Below, one piece after another: positions 1 through 10,696 of a stretch of 41,344 nt of DNA. The notes beneath the pieces are model-generated. The model ran no database searches and was not told the DNA's origin. It saw only the letters and a list, made by a program, of their open reading frames with translations. The DNA is taken from contig CANJXJ010000010.1 of assembly GCA_947478955.1 (NCBI GenBank), positions 1 to 41,344 of the forward strand, in the 5' to 3' direction. The position numbers were made by a program, and so were the translations under genes. Every line of letters starts with the position of its first letter. Within the stretch, counting starts at the first letter, position 1. Source of the stretch: Alphaproteobacteria bacterium (GTDB taxonomy: Bacteria > Pseudomonadota > Alphaproteobacteria > Paracaedibacterales > CAITNM01).

Positions 1-273
1 AAACTTCAACCGATCCATCTGGTACTATTTACTGCCCCCAGAATGAAAAGATCTCGTTTCGCACAAAAACTTCAATTATCACGATAACATGAAATAATAA
101 AAGTGCAAAAAAGTATTATGTCCCAAATAATTTTATTAAAATTTTAAGTTTATGACATGAAAAATGGGGGAATGGCTTGATGCAGATCCTATGGTCAAGC
201 CAGAGGGAAACGAGAGAGATCAAGCCAGAGGAAAATCAAGGAGACGAGAAGAAAGATGATGTAAAACCCCATC
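1..273. other. Intergenic region without a recognisable gene
   Basis: No convincing coding frame is present on either strand in the first 273 bases, which are AT-rich. The only structure I see is the palindromic repeat material at 173-231, listed separately. The stop codon of the SnoaL-like gene on the minus strand closes the region. Confidence 0.6.
173..231. repeat. Dispersed palindromic repeat fragment (CAAGCCAGA family)
   Basis: TGGCTTGA at 173-180 and TCAAGCCA at 195-202 form a perfect 8-bp inverted repeat with a 14-nt loop. The right arm runs on into TGGTCAAGCCAGAGGGA (192-208), a 17-base string found again exactly inside flgH at 27453-27469. A second partial copy, TCAAGCCAGAGG, follows at 220-231. 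The shared string and the stem-loop suggest a family of small mobile palindromic elements. The element boundaries are not defined. Confidence 0.55.
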
Positions 274-618
274 TCAAAAGGGGCGCGCGTCAAAAAATAG
301 TTCAATTTTTGTAATAAGGCCATCTTGTAGGGTTAATAAAGAAGCTGTGGGAATGTTTCCAATAAGCGCTGGAAAGTCTACGTCATACACCACCAATGCT
401 TGCTCATTTGAACTAAATTTGGTCCGTACAGTAAGAGTTTGAAACAACGCCATAAACTTTTTTACAGCCTCCATCACGGGTTCTTTTCCCTTAAGTTCTG
501 CAAAAGGACTAATGAATTGAACATTAGAATGTAAATGCTTTTCCATAATATCAAGGTTTTTCTGGCCCATGGCGGTGTAGTATGCCTCAGCTACAGTTTC
601 ATTGGTTTTATTCATCAT
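274..618 (-). CDS. SnoaL-like / NTF2-fold protein
   Basis: A 114-residue protein of the SnoaL-like (NTF2 superfamily) type. It shows the usual pattern: an N-terminal helix (AEAYYTAMGQKNLDIMEKHL), a phrase of the kind F.SPFAELKGKEPV, and C-terminal beta strands ending in ELFFDARPF. Such proteins are small alpha+beta barrels acting as ligand-binding domains or isomerase/hydrolase-like enzymes; the substrate cannot be told. AGGAGA lies just upstream, 5 bases before ATG 618 and 8 before ATG 615, so either may be the start. It is divergent from the TetR gene at 676, and its promoter overlaps the palindrome between them, so it is probably the regulator's target. Confidence 0.7.
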   Translation of the reverse strand: MMNKTNETVAEAYYTAMGQKNLDIMEKHLHSNVQFISPFAELKGKEPVMEAVKKFMALFQTLTVRTKFSSNEQALVVYDVDFPALIGNIPTASLLTLQDGLITKIELFFDARPF

Positions 619-637
619 TATTGTCTCCTAAGGTTTG

Positions 638-666
638 TTGACGCTTGATATTGGTTATAGTAATCT
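638..666 (+). promoter_or_regulatory. Promoter of the TetR gene, probably leaderless
   Basis: TTGACG (638-643) and TAATCT (661-666) are 17 bases apart. The predicted transcription start falls at about 673-676, on or next to the ATG at 676. No Shine-Dalgarno sequence precedes that ATG, so the regulator may be translated from a leaderless mRNA. The -10 box is only a fair match to consensus. Confidence 0.5.
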
Positions 667-677
667 ATATCCAATAT
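648..677. promoter_or_regulatory. Palindromic operator between the SnoaL-like and tetR genes
   Basis: ATATTGGTTATAG (648-660) and CTATATCCAATAT (665-677) are inverted copies matching at 12 of 13 positions, separated by TAAT. The site lies in the divergent gap and covers the promoters of both genes. TetR-family dimers usually bind imperfect palindromes in exactly this position, so this is the likely site for self-control and control of the neighbour. Binding itself is inferred. Confidence 0.75.
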
Positions 678-682
678 GTCAA
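654..682 (-). promoter_or_regulatory. Promoter of the SnoaL-like gene
   Basis: Read on the minus strand, a perfect -35 box TTGACA (682-677) is followed after 17 bases by the -10 box TATAAC (659-654). A transcript would start near 647 and give a leader of about 30 nt with an AGGAGA ribosome binding site. The whole promoter is covered by the palindrome at 648-677, so a bound repressor would block it. Confidence 0.7.
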
Positions 683-1323
683 ATCTTAAAAGAAGAACTT
701 ATAATTCCCAAGCAAGGGATGAGCAAGCAGCACAAACTAAGACCCGCATTCTTGCTTCTGCACAAAAACTTTTTCAAACTGAAGGGTTTGAATGCGTAAC
801 AATTGAAAAATTGGCGCAGGATGCCAAAGTTTCATCACCTTCAATTTATGCACTGTTTAAATCTAAACGTGGTGTGCTTCGTGCCCTTATGGATGAAGCC
901 CTTCCTTTTGATAAACGGGAAGCCCTTGTGGAAAAAGCTAAACAAGCAAAATCAGCGCAAGAACATCTAATGATCTCTGCTAAAATTTCACGTCAAATGT
1001 ACGATGCCGAGAGAGCACAAATGGATATTTTCCGCAGCGCTTGTGGTTTAGCACCTGAGTTTAAAAAACTTGAAATAGAAAGAGAGCAACGTCGTTATCA
1101 ACGCCAAGAAGAAGGCATGAAAAAAATAGCGATGGAAAAATCGTTGATAAAGGGACTTAGTTTGTCAAAAGCAAGGGACATTCTATGGGCTTTCACCGGG
1201 CGCGATATGTATCGCTTATTCGTAGTTGAACAAGGATGGACATCAAATGCTTACGAAAAATGGTTAGCCCAAATGTTAATAAAAACATTGCTTGGAGAAG
1301 ATCAGCTTAAGTCACAATGTTGA
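676..1323 (+). CDS. TetR/AcrR family transcriptional regulator
   Basis: A 215-residue repressor of the TetR family. After a basic N-terminal tail, residues 21-70 carry the classic DNA-binding domain: TRILASAQKLFQTEGFE, then the helix-turn-helix (TIEKLAQDAKVSSPSIYALF) and the following K.K..L. motif. The remaining roughly 145 residues form the helical ligand-binding and dimerisation domain, which is too variable to reveal the inducer. The gene diverges from the SnoaL-like gene over a shared palindrome and so probably represses both. ATG 676 lies inside the operator and has no ribosome binding site. The gene is convergent with atpD, with 57 bases between the stops. Confidence 0.88.
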   Translation: MSNLKRRTYNSQARDEQAAQTKTRILASAQKLFQTEGFECVTIEKLAQDAKVSSPSIYALFKSKRGVLRALMDEALPFDKREALVEKAKQAKSAQEHLMISAKISRQMYDAERAQMDIFRSACGLAPEFKKLEIEREQRRYQRQEEGMKKIAMEKSLIKGLSLSKARDILWAFTGRDMYRLFVVEQGWTSNAYEKWLAQMLIKTLLGEDQLKSQC

Positions 1324-1380
1324 AGAGCCCTTGCTAAAAAGAAGCATGCTTAAAAAAACACCTTCAAAATTGAGAAATAC

Positions 1381-3618
<2,238 letters not shown>

Positions 3619-3647
<29 letters not shown>

Positions 3648-5181
3648 AACGACTTAAAAATTCATCTAGGAAGGTTTTTAATTTTTCTTCATGTTCAGCA
3701 CTTAATACGCCCGTATGGTTTATGGCGTAAAGCAATTCTGGTTCTTGGGTTTCAAGAAGGTGCAGGTATTCTTTTTCGAATTCCTTAATGCGTTCCACAT
3801 CAACTCTGTCAAGAAATCCACGTACTGCAGCAAAAAGAATAACAACTTCTTCGGCCAAGGAACGGGGTTTTTGCTGCCCTTGTTTTAATAGTTCTGTAAG
3901 TTTAGCGCCTCTGGACAAAAGCGCTTGGGTATTGGCATCAAGATCGCTAGCGAATTGAGAAAATGCTAGCATTTCCCGGTATTGAGCAAGTTCTAATTTT
4001 ATTTTACCCGCAACGCTTTTCATGGCTTTGGTTTGAGCAGCAGAGCCCACACGGCTAACAGAAAGCCCAACGTTAATTGCCGGACGAATACCTTGATAAA
4101 ACAATTCCGTTTCTAAAAATATTTGCCCGTCAGTAATTGAAATCACGTTTGTGGGGATATATGCCGAAACGTCCCCCGCTTGGGTTTCAATAATTGGCAG
4201 GGCCGTAAGTGAACCGCCACCAAGCTCATCATTTAATTTAGAGGCACGTTCTAAAAGCCGTGAATGCAAATAAAATACGTCACCGGGGTAAGCTTCACGC
4301 CCTGGTGGACGACGCAATAGCAATGACATTTGGCGATAAGCTACAGCATGCTTGGAAAGGTCATCATAAATAATTAAAGCGTGCATGCCATTGTCACGGA
4401 AATATTCTCCCATTGTACAAGCGGTATATGGGGCAAGATATTGCAGGGGCGCCGGGTCAGAAGCGGTTGCGGCAACGACAATAGTATAGTCCATCGCCCC
4501 ATGGTCTTTTAGGGTTTTGACCAGTTGTGCTACCGATGAGCGCTTTTGACCAATGGCTACATAAATGCAATACAAGTGCTTTTTAGGGTCGGGGCCCTTG
4601 TTAATCTCTTTTTGATTTAAAATCGCATCAATAGCGATGGTAGTTTTACCGGTTTGCCGGTCACCAATAATAAGTTCTCGTTGACCACGCCCAATTGGTA
4701 CTAGCGCATCAATGGCGGTAATACCGGTTAGCATTGGTTCATGTACAGATTTACGGGCTATAATACCAGGGGCCTTACGCTCAACTGGGGTGGGGGTGAC
4801 ATTTTCCAGGGGACCCATATCATCAATAGGATTTCCCAAAGCATCGACCACGCGTCCTAGTAATCCTTTACCTACATTCACGTTAACAATTTGATGGGTT
4901 CTACGCGCTTGGTTGCCTTCTTTAACAAGTTGGTCATTGCCGACAATCACTACGCCCACGTGATCAACCTCAAGGTTTTCAGCAATGCCACGTACTGGCG
5001 TACCGTCTTCAGTGATAATATCAACCCATTCGCCTGCTTGAACATTATCAAGACCATAAATGCGTGCAATGCCATCACCAACTGAAAGTACTATACCAAC
5101 CTCGTACGCATCAAAAGCTTGACCAGCATGATGTAGATTTTTTCTGATGATATCGCTGATTTCAGTAGCGCGATTTTGCAT
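3619..5181 (-). CDS. atpA: F1 ATP synthase subunit alpha
   Basis: The non-catalytic nucleotide-binding alpha subunit, 520 residues, full length. It shows the Walker A loop GDRQTGKT (173-180) and the [14 protein letters not shown] segment carrying the arginine finger that reaches into the beta catalytic site. It starts 5 bases after the atpH stop, with GAGG lying inside the atpH end as a ribosome binding site. The C-terminus overlaps atpG. Confidence 0.98.
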
Positions 5182-5186
5182 AAATT

Positions 5187-5762
5187 TTAAGCCTCTTTGA
5201 GTTGGTAAGACAGACGATCTAGGCGGCTTTTTAAACTATAGTCTAAGCAACGCTCATGAATAAAAGCTCTAAAACCACCTAAAAGTTCTGGGACTTGTGC
5301 GTGTTCAAATCGATAAGAGTAATTTGGATACATTTTTTTAAGTAAGCTCTCGATAGCACGAAGATGTTGTTCGTTAATAGATACGATTTCTATGCGAACA
5401 GGTATTGTGTCGGTTTGAATATCAACAAGAGCTTTAAAATCTTTAAAAAAATTTAAAAGCAAGGCACAACGCTTGTTGGTTGCAATCACCTTTAAGAAAT
5501 TCATAAATAGCTTAGAAAAGTTCATGAGTTTTCCAATTTCTTCAAAGATCTCAATGGCATTTTTTATACGAAGCAATTGACCTTTTAAGATATGAGCAAG
5601 ATCCAAATTATTTTTAAGCAGAGCTTCGAAAACGTTGATGTCATTCAAAACTGCTTCAAGACTTTTTGCTTCCAATGCTTCCTGATACAAAGCAGTTGCG
5701 TAACGCCCTGTTAGGCTTACTCGAAGCTGAACACGTTGAACTTGCATGTGTTGGCCCTGCAT
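5187..5762 (-). CDS. atpH: F1 ATP synthase subunit delta
   Basis: The delta (OSCP-type) stator subunit that ties the F1 head to the b-subunit stalk. At 191 residues it is slightly longer than usual. The N-terminal helical domain has [18 protein letters not shown]. The C-terminal part includes IPVRIEIVS and the family's ending with [28 protein letters not shown] 5762 has AGGAAA just upstream; a second Met at 5747 is possible. It is the first gene of atpHAGD. As in many alphaproteobacteria, the Fo genes are not next to it. Confidence 0.93.
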   Translation of the reverse strand: MQGQHMQVQRVQLRVSLTGRYATALYQEALEAKSLEAVLNDINVFEALLKNNLDLAHILKGQLLRIKNAIEIFEEIGKLMNFSKLFMNFLKVIATNKRCALLLNFFKDFKALVDIQTDTIPVRIEIVSINEQHLRAIESLLKKMYPNYSYRFEHAQVPELLGGFRAFIHERCLDYSLKSRLDRLSYQLKEA

Positions 5763-5895
5763 GTTTTCCTAAAGAAGATATACTTCTCCAAAGGGTAGCA
5801 TAGCAGCCCATGATGAGCAATTGGGCAAGGGTAATATTACCAACACGTTCACATAATTTCACGCATCATTTGAAACAGTGTTAAGGCTTTTCTTG

Positions 5896-6354
5896 TTACG
5901 CTTTACAGTGACTAGTTATCATCCAGGCCATTTTTTCATGTTCTTGAAGCCTGCCAATAAGAAAGTCTAAGGTTCCTTGATCTTGAGTTTTTGTCACACA
6001 TTCTATCGATTTTCTAAGAATGCCAATAACAATGCGATGATCTTTGGCTAATTCTTGCAACATTGAGGTTCCATCTTGGATCAGCCCTGCTTCCTTTACG
6101 CTCGCTACCTTTAAATACCCAGCCATAGAACCAGGCGCGTATTCCCCAAGCATCCGGATACGTTCAGCAATTTCATCAATAGCTTCAATCAACATTTCAT
6201 AATGGTTGCCAAAAAAATCATGTAGCATGGCAAAACGTGGATCTTCAACATTCCAGTGAAAATTTTGCGTCTTAACAGATAACACATAGGTGTTTGCTAA
6301 CAATTCGTTTAAGGAATCCACCGAAATTTTTATATCTTCTTTATCCAAATGCAC
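5896..6354 (-). CDS. dps: Dps-family ferritin-like DNA protection protein
   Basis: A 152-residue Dps/miniferritin. Family members form 12-subunit shells that oxidise and store iron with hydrogen peroxide, and many also coat DNA in stationary phase. The helix 1-2 pattern is clear: TQNFHWNVEDPRFAMLHDFF followed by EAIDEIAERIRMLGEYAPGS. It contains the His, Asp and Glu residues that form the inter-subunit ferroxidase site. It lies upstream of atpH on the same strand, with a 133-base gap that probably contains the atp promoter. The start is the only early Met. Confidence 0.93.
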   Translation of the reverse strand: MHLDKEDIKISVDSLNELLANTYVLSVKTQNFHWNVEDPRFAMLHDFFGNHYEMLIEAIDEIAERIRMLGEYAPGSMAGYLKVASVKEAGLIQDGTSMLQELAKDHRIVIGILRKSIECVTKTQDQGTLDFLIGRLQEHEKMAWMITSHCKA

Positions 6355-6428
6355 GGAATTTTACCTTTATCGATGTGCTTAATTCTAGATTCATTTAATC
6401 ATGAAATCGTTAAATCTTTGATAAAAGT

Positions 6429-6457
6429 TTGAAAAATTAACGCTGAATCACTATACA
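6429..6457 (+). promoter_or_regulatory. Sigma-70 type promoter
   Basis: TTGAAA (6429-6434) and TATACA (6452-6457) are 17 bases apart and would start transcription near 6464. Downstream lie the small broken locus at 6593-6790 and then the proline iminopeptidase gene at 6866. The promoter may therefore serve both, or may be a leftover of the decayed gene. Confidence 0.55.
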
Positions 6458-6592
6458 AGTAGTGTGGTAAAGGTGAAGAAATTATTTATTATGATCACAT
6501 GGTTAGACATCATACTTGAAAGCCTAATAATTTACTGGCGCGTAAACAAAAAACGTCACAAGCGGCACAAAATTAAAGTTGGAGAATTTGAA

Positions 6593-6790
6593 ATGATAGC
6601 TAGCGAAAGTATAGAAAAATGCCATCGTGGCTTATTGCGATCTTTCTGGCACTGGTTATGGGAATCAGATAGTTCTTTTTAATTTACTGATAACGAAGTT
6701 GATCGTTGCTTTTATGGACGTGGCGGCGGAAAAATTAATAATATTTATCGCTGCATATATGGAAGTGACGGTAAAAAAACTAATGACTAA
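6593..6790 (+). pseudogene. Broken small-protein locus with a repeated RCxYG motif
   Basis: I do not recognise this gene. ATG 6593 has a good ribosome binding site (GGAG at 6581-6584, 8 bases away) and encodes 29 residues before a TAA at 6680. The same frame then stays open to 6790 and encodes two degenerate repeats, DRCFYGRGGGKINN and YRCIYGSDGKKTND. In another frame, ATG 6619 encodes MPSWLIAIFLALVMGIR, which looks like a signal peptide. This suggests a small secreted repeat protein broken by a frameshift and a stop. An upstream in-frame extension to 6464 (GTG) or 6491 (ATG) also exists. Chance open frames cannot be excluded in so short a stretch. Confidence 0.35.
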
Positions 6791-6865
6791 AAATCAAAAG
6801 TAATTTTTGCGCAAATCACATGTTTGGCTTATTCTCAAGCAAAAGAACATTTGAAATTTAGCTAA

Positions 6866-7876
6866 ATGGATCATAACCGCATTCATGTTCCCCCTTCAGT
6901 TTACACACCAAACAAAACATTGAATGAAATTTTATATCCTGAAACTTCTGCTTATGACGAAGGGTACTTAAAGGTTTCTTCTGTTCACAACGTTTATTAT
7001 GCGCAATATGGCAATCCTGATGGCATACCCGTATTAGTTGTCCATGGCGGGCCAGGTGCAGGGTGTAATACTTCTCATGTGCGTGTATGTGACCCCACCT
7101 ATTTCCGGATTATTTGTCTGGATCAGAGGGGCGCTGTGCGCTCTCAGCCAATGGGTGAAATAAGGGAAAATACGACACTTGATCTTATTGCTGATATGGA
7201 AAAATTGCGCATGCATTTGAACATTGATCAATGGATTTTATGGGGTTTTTCCTGGGGAAGCGCTTTATCATTAGCCTATAGCCAACATTATCCTAATGCT
7301 GTCATAGGTTTAGTCTTACGTGGGGTTTTCTTAGGCCGTGAAGAAGAGTGCCTGCAACTTATCAACAACATGAAAGATCATTTCCCTGAAGCTTGGCAAG
7401 AATTTGCTGAATTTTTACCAGAGAATGAACGTCATGATTTATTAAAAGCATACTATCTTCGTGTAATCGATCCCGATCCTAAGGTACATCTGCCCGCTGC
7501 AAAAGCTTTCATGAAGTACGATATTATTTGTTCTACCTTGTTAAAACGTGACGATTTAGTCGAGCAATTTTTGGAAAACTCAGTCCAGGTGCTGTGCGTG
7601 ACGCGTATATTTATGCATTACGCCTACCACCAATGCTTTTTTACGCCCAATCAATTGCTCAATAATGCGCATAAAATTAAGCACTTACCCGTTACGATTA
7701 TTCACGGCCGTTACGATGTTATTACAAGGCCGCAAGCTGCTTATGAGTTGCATAAGGCGTTGCCGAATTCAAAACTAATTTTTATTCAAGATGCTGGACA
7801 CGCAGGGATAGAACCTGGAATTTCTACAGCTGTTGTCAAAACGTTTAATAACTTTAAGGAATGCAAAGAATTATAG
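6866..7876 (+). CDS. pip: Proline iminopeptidase (alpha/beta hydrolase, S33 family)
   Basis: A serine peptidase releasing N-terminal proline from peptides in the cytoplasm; 336 residues, slightly longer than typical. The oxyanion region is HGGPGAGCN, the nucleophile elbow GFSWGSALSLAYSQHYP, the catalytic Asp lies in IIHGRYDVITRP and the His in DAGHAG. Two departures from the usual pattern are GFSWGS instead of GGSWGS and DQRGAVRS instead of DQRGSGRS, so specificity may differ. ATG 6866 is used because the N-terminal LYPETSAYDEGYLKVSS is typical of the family. It is convergent with the enzyme I gene, with 14 bases between the stops. Confidence 0.88.
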   Translation: MDHNRIHVPPSVYTPNKTLNEILYPETSAYDEGYLKVSSVHNVYYAQYGNPDGIPVLVVHGGPGAGCNTSHVRVCDPTYFRIICLDQRGAVRSQPMGEIRENTTLDLIADMEKLRMHLNIDQWILWGFSWGSALSLAYSQHYPNAVIGLVLRGVFLGREEECLQLINNMKDHFPEAWQEFAEFLPENERHDLLKAYYLRVIDPDPKVHLPAAKAFMKYDIICSTLLKRDDLVEQFLENSVQVLCVTRIFMHYAYHQCFFTPNQLLNNAHKIKHLPVTIIHGRYDVITRPQAAYELHKALPNSKLIFIQDAGHAGIEPGISTAVVKTFNNFKECKEL

Positions 7877-7890
7877 TTTGTATTTAGGCA

Positions 7891-9657
7891 TCAAGAAAGT
7901 TGCGTTTGCTGAATCTGCGCCAGCTCCATTACTCGCTCCCTAATACTAAGATGCGCTGCCTTATAAGCAAAAGGATTATCGCTTAAGCAGTCATTCATAC
8001 AATCTTGAATAGACCAAATGTCCAGGCTTTGCACCATGTTTTCAATAGTTTCAACAGAATTTGGATTGATTGAAAAATAGCGTAATCCTATTCCCAATAG
8101 GGCCATGGCTTCAAGGGGACGGCTTGCCATTTCGCCGCATAAACTTACACTCACCCCTTTTGCATTGGCTTGATCAATAATTGTTTTAAGCATTTGCATA
8201 AAGGCACGAGAGAGGAAATCATAGCGCCTGCTCATGACCGCATCAGAGCGATCAATAGCAAAGAAAAATTGAAACAAATCATTACTGCCAATCGAAATAA
8301 AATCAACTAGATCTAGAAATTGCGTAAGCTGAAACACAACCGATGGCACTTCAACCATTGCGCCAACCCGAACGGTAGTAGGTGCGGCGTGACCTAAGTT
8401 TTTTTCACGATCAAGTTCTTTTTGTAAAAGCTCCCTGACAAAGCGCATTTCTTGGGCTTCGCTTATCATGGGAAACATTATGTGCAAAGGCAGGTCTGGG
8501 TAATCGCACGTAACACGCGCCCTGATCATGGCACGTAGTTGCAAACGAATGAGAGATGGACGCTGAAGTGTAAACCTTGAATGTCGCCAACCTTTTGAAG
8601 GTTCCTTGAAACTTTTATGAAGTGATTGAAAGGTTTTATCGCCTCCTACATCAAGGGCCCGAAAAACAACAAATTTGTCTTTGGCCTTATTCATAACCTG
8701 CAGGTACAACCTGGTTTGGGTTTGGACATCAGGCCAACGCTCACTCATCATAAATGGAATTTCGGTTCTGTATAACCCAACCCCTTTTATTGTAGAACGC
8801 TCAAGGCATTCTAGGTCTTCATTTATGTTTGCATTAATAAGAATATGTACCGGTGTTCCATCCCGTGAAATGACAGCTCCTTTGGCGACAGCATCAGATG
8901 GTTTGCTAAATTGGGGCTTTTTAGAAGTATCATAATTGGCGACGATTGCACTTAAAGGGCGTACATAAATACGACCTAAATCGCCATCAACTAATAATTC
9001 ATCATTGTTATTAATAAACTTTTTAAGTTCAATAACACCGCCCACCACCGGAATACCCCTAGACCTTGCGATAATCATTCCGTGAGATAAAAAGCTATTA
9101 TCCTCAACCACCATCGCAACCAAGTTTGCTTGGTCAAATTGCATCATTTCAACTGGAGAAATGGTTTTAGCACACAAAACAATAGGTTTAGTTTTGTCTA
9201 TTTCAATTTCTTTTTTGGCCAAACATTGACGAACAAGTTGAGTAATTCCCCTAACTTCTTGGAAGCGCGCATGCCAGAAGCTATCGCCACCAAAGGCTAA
9301 ATCTAGATCTTCTAAAACTTTATCAAGCGCATACGCAATGTTTTGCTTACTTTGGATTTCATCGATAACACGCTGTTGCCATGCAGGGTCTTGCAATAAT
9401 GCTTTTTGTACTAATATCAACTCTCGATTTTGTTCTTGGAAAATATTAAGATTTTCACCACACAATTCTACGGCTTGATCAACCGCATGAAGAAATCGTT
9501 CTTCTTTTTGCTTAGTAGATAGTTGTGTATCTTCTGTATACTCGGGGTCATACATATAGGCATGGCCATGGGCAATGCCTAAGTTTAAACTCATTCCTTC
9601 AATAGTGATCTGTGGCTGGGTAAAAGGGGCTTTCTCATTCATGAATAGGGCGCCCAT
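7891..9657 (-). CDS. ptsP: Phosphoenolpyruvate-protein phosphotransferase (PTS enzyme I)
   Basis: Autophosphorylates with PEP and passes phosphate to an HPr protein. The phospho-His domain holds LSHGMIIARSRGIPVVGG, a variant of the usual GG.TSH.AI.AR. The C-terminal PEP-binding barrel has GVGLYRTEIPFM, VEVPS, SIGSNDLFQFFFAIDR and LCGEMASRP. At 588 residues it has the length of plain enzyme I and lacks the N-terminal GAF domain of the nitrogen-type PtsP usual in alphaproteobacteria. No HPr or EIIA gene is nearby, so a regulatory phosphorelay is more likely than sugar uptake. The start may be ATG 9657 or ATG 9642; neither has a clear ribosome binding site. A palindrome lies just upstream. Confidence 0.85.
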   Translation of the reverse strand: MGALFMNEKAPFTQPQITIEGMSLNLGIAHGHAYMYDPEYTEDTQLSTKQKEERFLHAVDQAVELCGENLNIFQEQNRELILVQKALLQDPAWQQRVIDEIQSKQNIAYALDKVLEDLDLAFGGDSFWHARFQEVRGITQLVRQCLAKKEIEIDKTKPIVLCAKTISPVEMMQFDQANLVAMVVEDNSFLSHGMIIARSRGIPVVGGVIELKKFINNNDELLVDGDLGRIYVRPLSAIVANYDTSKKPQFSKPSDAVAKGAVISRDGTPVHILINANINEDLECLERSTIKGVGLYRTEIPFMMSERWPDVQTQTRLYLQVMNKAKDKFVVFRALDVGGDKTFQSLHKSFKEPSKGWRHSRFTLQRPSLIRLQLRAMIRARVTCDYPDLPLHIMFPMISEAQEMRFVRELLQKELDREKNLGHAAPTTVRVGAMVEVPSVVFQLTQFLDLVDFISIGSNDLFQFFFAIDRSDAVMSRRYDFLSRAFMQMLKTIIDQANAKGVSVSLCGEMASRPLEAMALLGIGLRYFSINPNSVETIENMVQSLDIWSIQDCMNDCLSDNPFAYKAAHLSIRERVMELAQIQQTQLS

Positions 9658-9663
9658 CTTGTC

Positions 9664-9683
9664 ATTCCCGCGTAGGCGGGGAT
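9664..9683. repeat. Small palindrome of the dispersed CCCGCnnnnGCGGG type
   Basis: ATTCCCGC (9664-9671) and GCGGGGAT (9676-9683) form a stem with one mismatch around the loop GTAG. The GC-rich palindrome stands out from its surroundings and resembles the GTCATTCCCGC... repeats scattered through many bacterial genomes. It sits between ruvB and the enzyme I gene, directly upstream of that start codon, so it would form a hairpin in the leader. This is the only copy of this type that I noticed in the window. Confidence 0.6.
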
Positions 9684-9703
9684 CAAGGCATATATTGCTG
9701 TAC

Positions 9704-10696
9704 TCATGGGGTAGGAAGTCCTAGGTGTTGATAACCGGTAGGTGTTAACACTCTCCCACGACTTGTGCGCTGTATTAGCCCAAGCTGAATTAAGTATGGC
9801 TCTACAACTTCTTCAATGGTGTCAGTTTGTTCAGCAAGATATGCAGCAAGCGTTTCAACACCAACTGGTCCGCCGCTGTAATGGCTGGCCATGGCTTGTA
9901 AATACCGTAAATCTTGTTGATCGAGTCCTTTTTGGTCAACTTCTAAGCGGGCTAATGTTTGTTTCGCTGTTTGTGCATTTATATGATTACTTGCATAGAT
10001 CATGGCAAAATCGCGAATGCGTCTTAAGATGCGTCCTGAAATTCTAGGAGTGCCACGACACCTTGAGGCAATTTCTAAAGCAGCATCAGCATCTATGCTA
10101 ACGTTTAAAATCTTAGCTGCTCTTAGAATAATTTCTGCTAGTTCACTATGGTCATAAAACTGTAAACGCAAGGGGATACCAAACCGCTCACGAAGCGGCT
10201 GAGTTAATAAACCTGATCGGGTAGTAGCGCCAATTAAAGTAAATTTTGGCAGGTCTAAGCGGATAGATCGGGCAGCAGGCCCTTCGCCTATCATGACATC
10301 TAGCTTAAAATCTTCAATTGCTGAATATAAAACTTCTTCAACCGCGGGATTTAGACGGTGAATTTCATCAATGAATAAAACATCGTTCGGCTGTAAGTTC
10401 GTAAGGATTGCCGCCAAATCTCCAGCTTTTGAAATAATTGGGCCGGAAGTTGTTTTGAATCCTACTCCCATTTCACGAGCAATAATTTGCGCTAAGGTAG
10501 TTTTTCCAAGGCCTGGCGGTCCATGTAAAAGCACATGATCAAGCGCTTCTTGGCGTTTTTTTGCAGCATTGATATATACAAGTAAATTTTCCCGAAGAGG
10601 CTGTTGACCAATAAAATCATTAAGAATTATTGGACGAATGGTTGCTTCCCAATCGTCTTCAAACAAGGCTTCGGCATCGATTAAACGTTCAGCCAT
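9704..10696 (-). CDS. ruvB: Holliday junction branch migration helicase RuvB
   Basis: The AAA+ motor that drives branch migration of Holliday junctions together with RuvA. Its 330 residues are typical. Walker A GPPGLGKT is at 59-66 and Walker [11 protein letters not shown] near 105-114. The sensor stretch [19 protein letters not shown] and the C-terminal winged helix ending [14 protein letters not shown] are all present. The start overlaps the ruvA end by 8 bases, so the two are translationally coupled. The enzyme I gene follows after a 46-base gap holding a palindrome. Confidence 0.97.
   Translation of the reverse strand: MAERLIDAEALFEDDWEATIRPIILNDFIGQQPLRENLLVYINAAKKRQEALDHVLLHGPPGLGKTTLAQIIAREMGVGFKTTSGPIISKAGDLAAILTNLQPNDVLFIDEIHRLNPAVEEVLYSAIEDFKLDVMIGEGPAARSIRLDLPKFTLIGATTRSGLLTQPLRERFGIPLRLQFYDHSELAEIILRAAKILNVSIDADAALEIASRCRGTPRISGRILRRIRDFAMIYASNHINAQTAKQTLARLEVDQKGLDQQDLRYLQAMASHYSGGPVGVETLAAYLAEQTDTIEEVVEPYLIQLGLIQRTSRGRVLTPTGYQHLGLPTP

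Noticed and set aside
1325-1380. AAGCATGCTT with neighbouring A and T runs as a terminator for atpD
   Set aside because: The stem would be only about 4 bp with a 2-base loop, too weak to call.
5656-5862. 68-residue minus-strand open frame over the atpH start
   Set aside because: It overlaps atpH in another frame and has low-complexity Ser-rich content without any family pattern.
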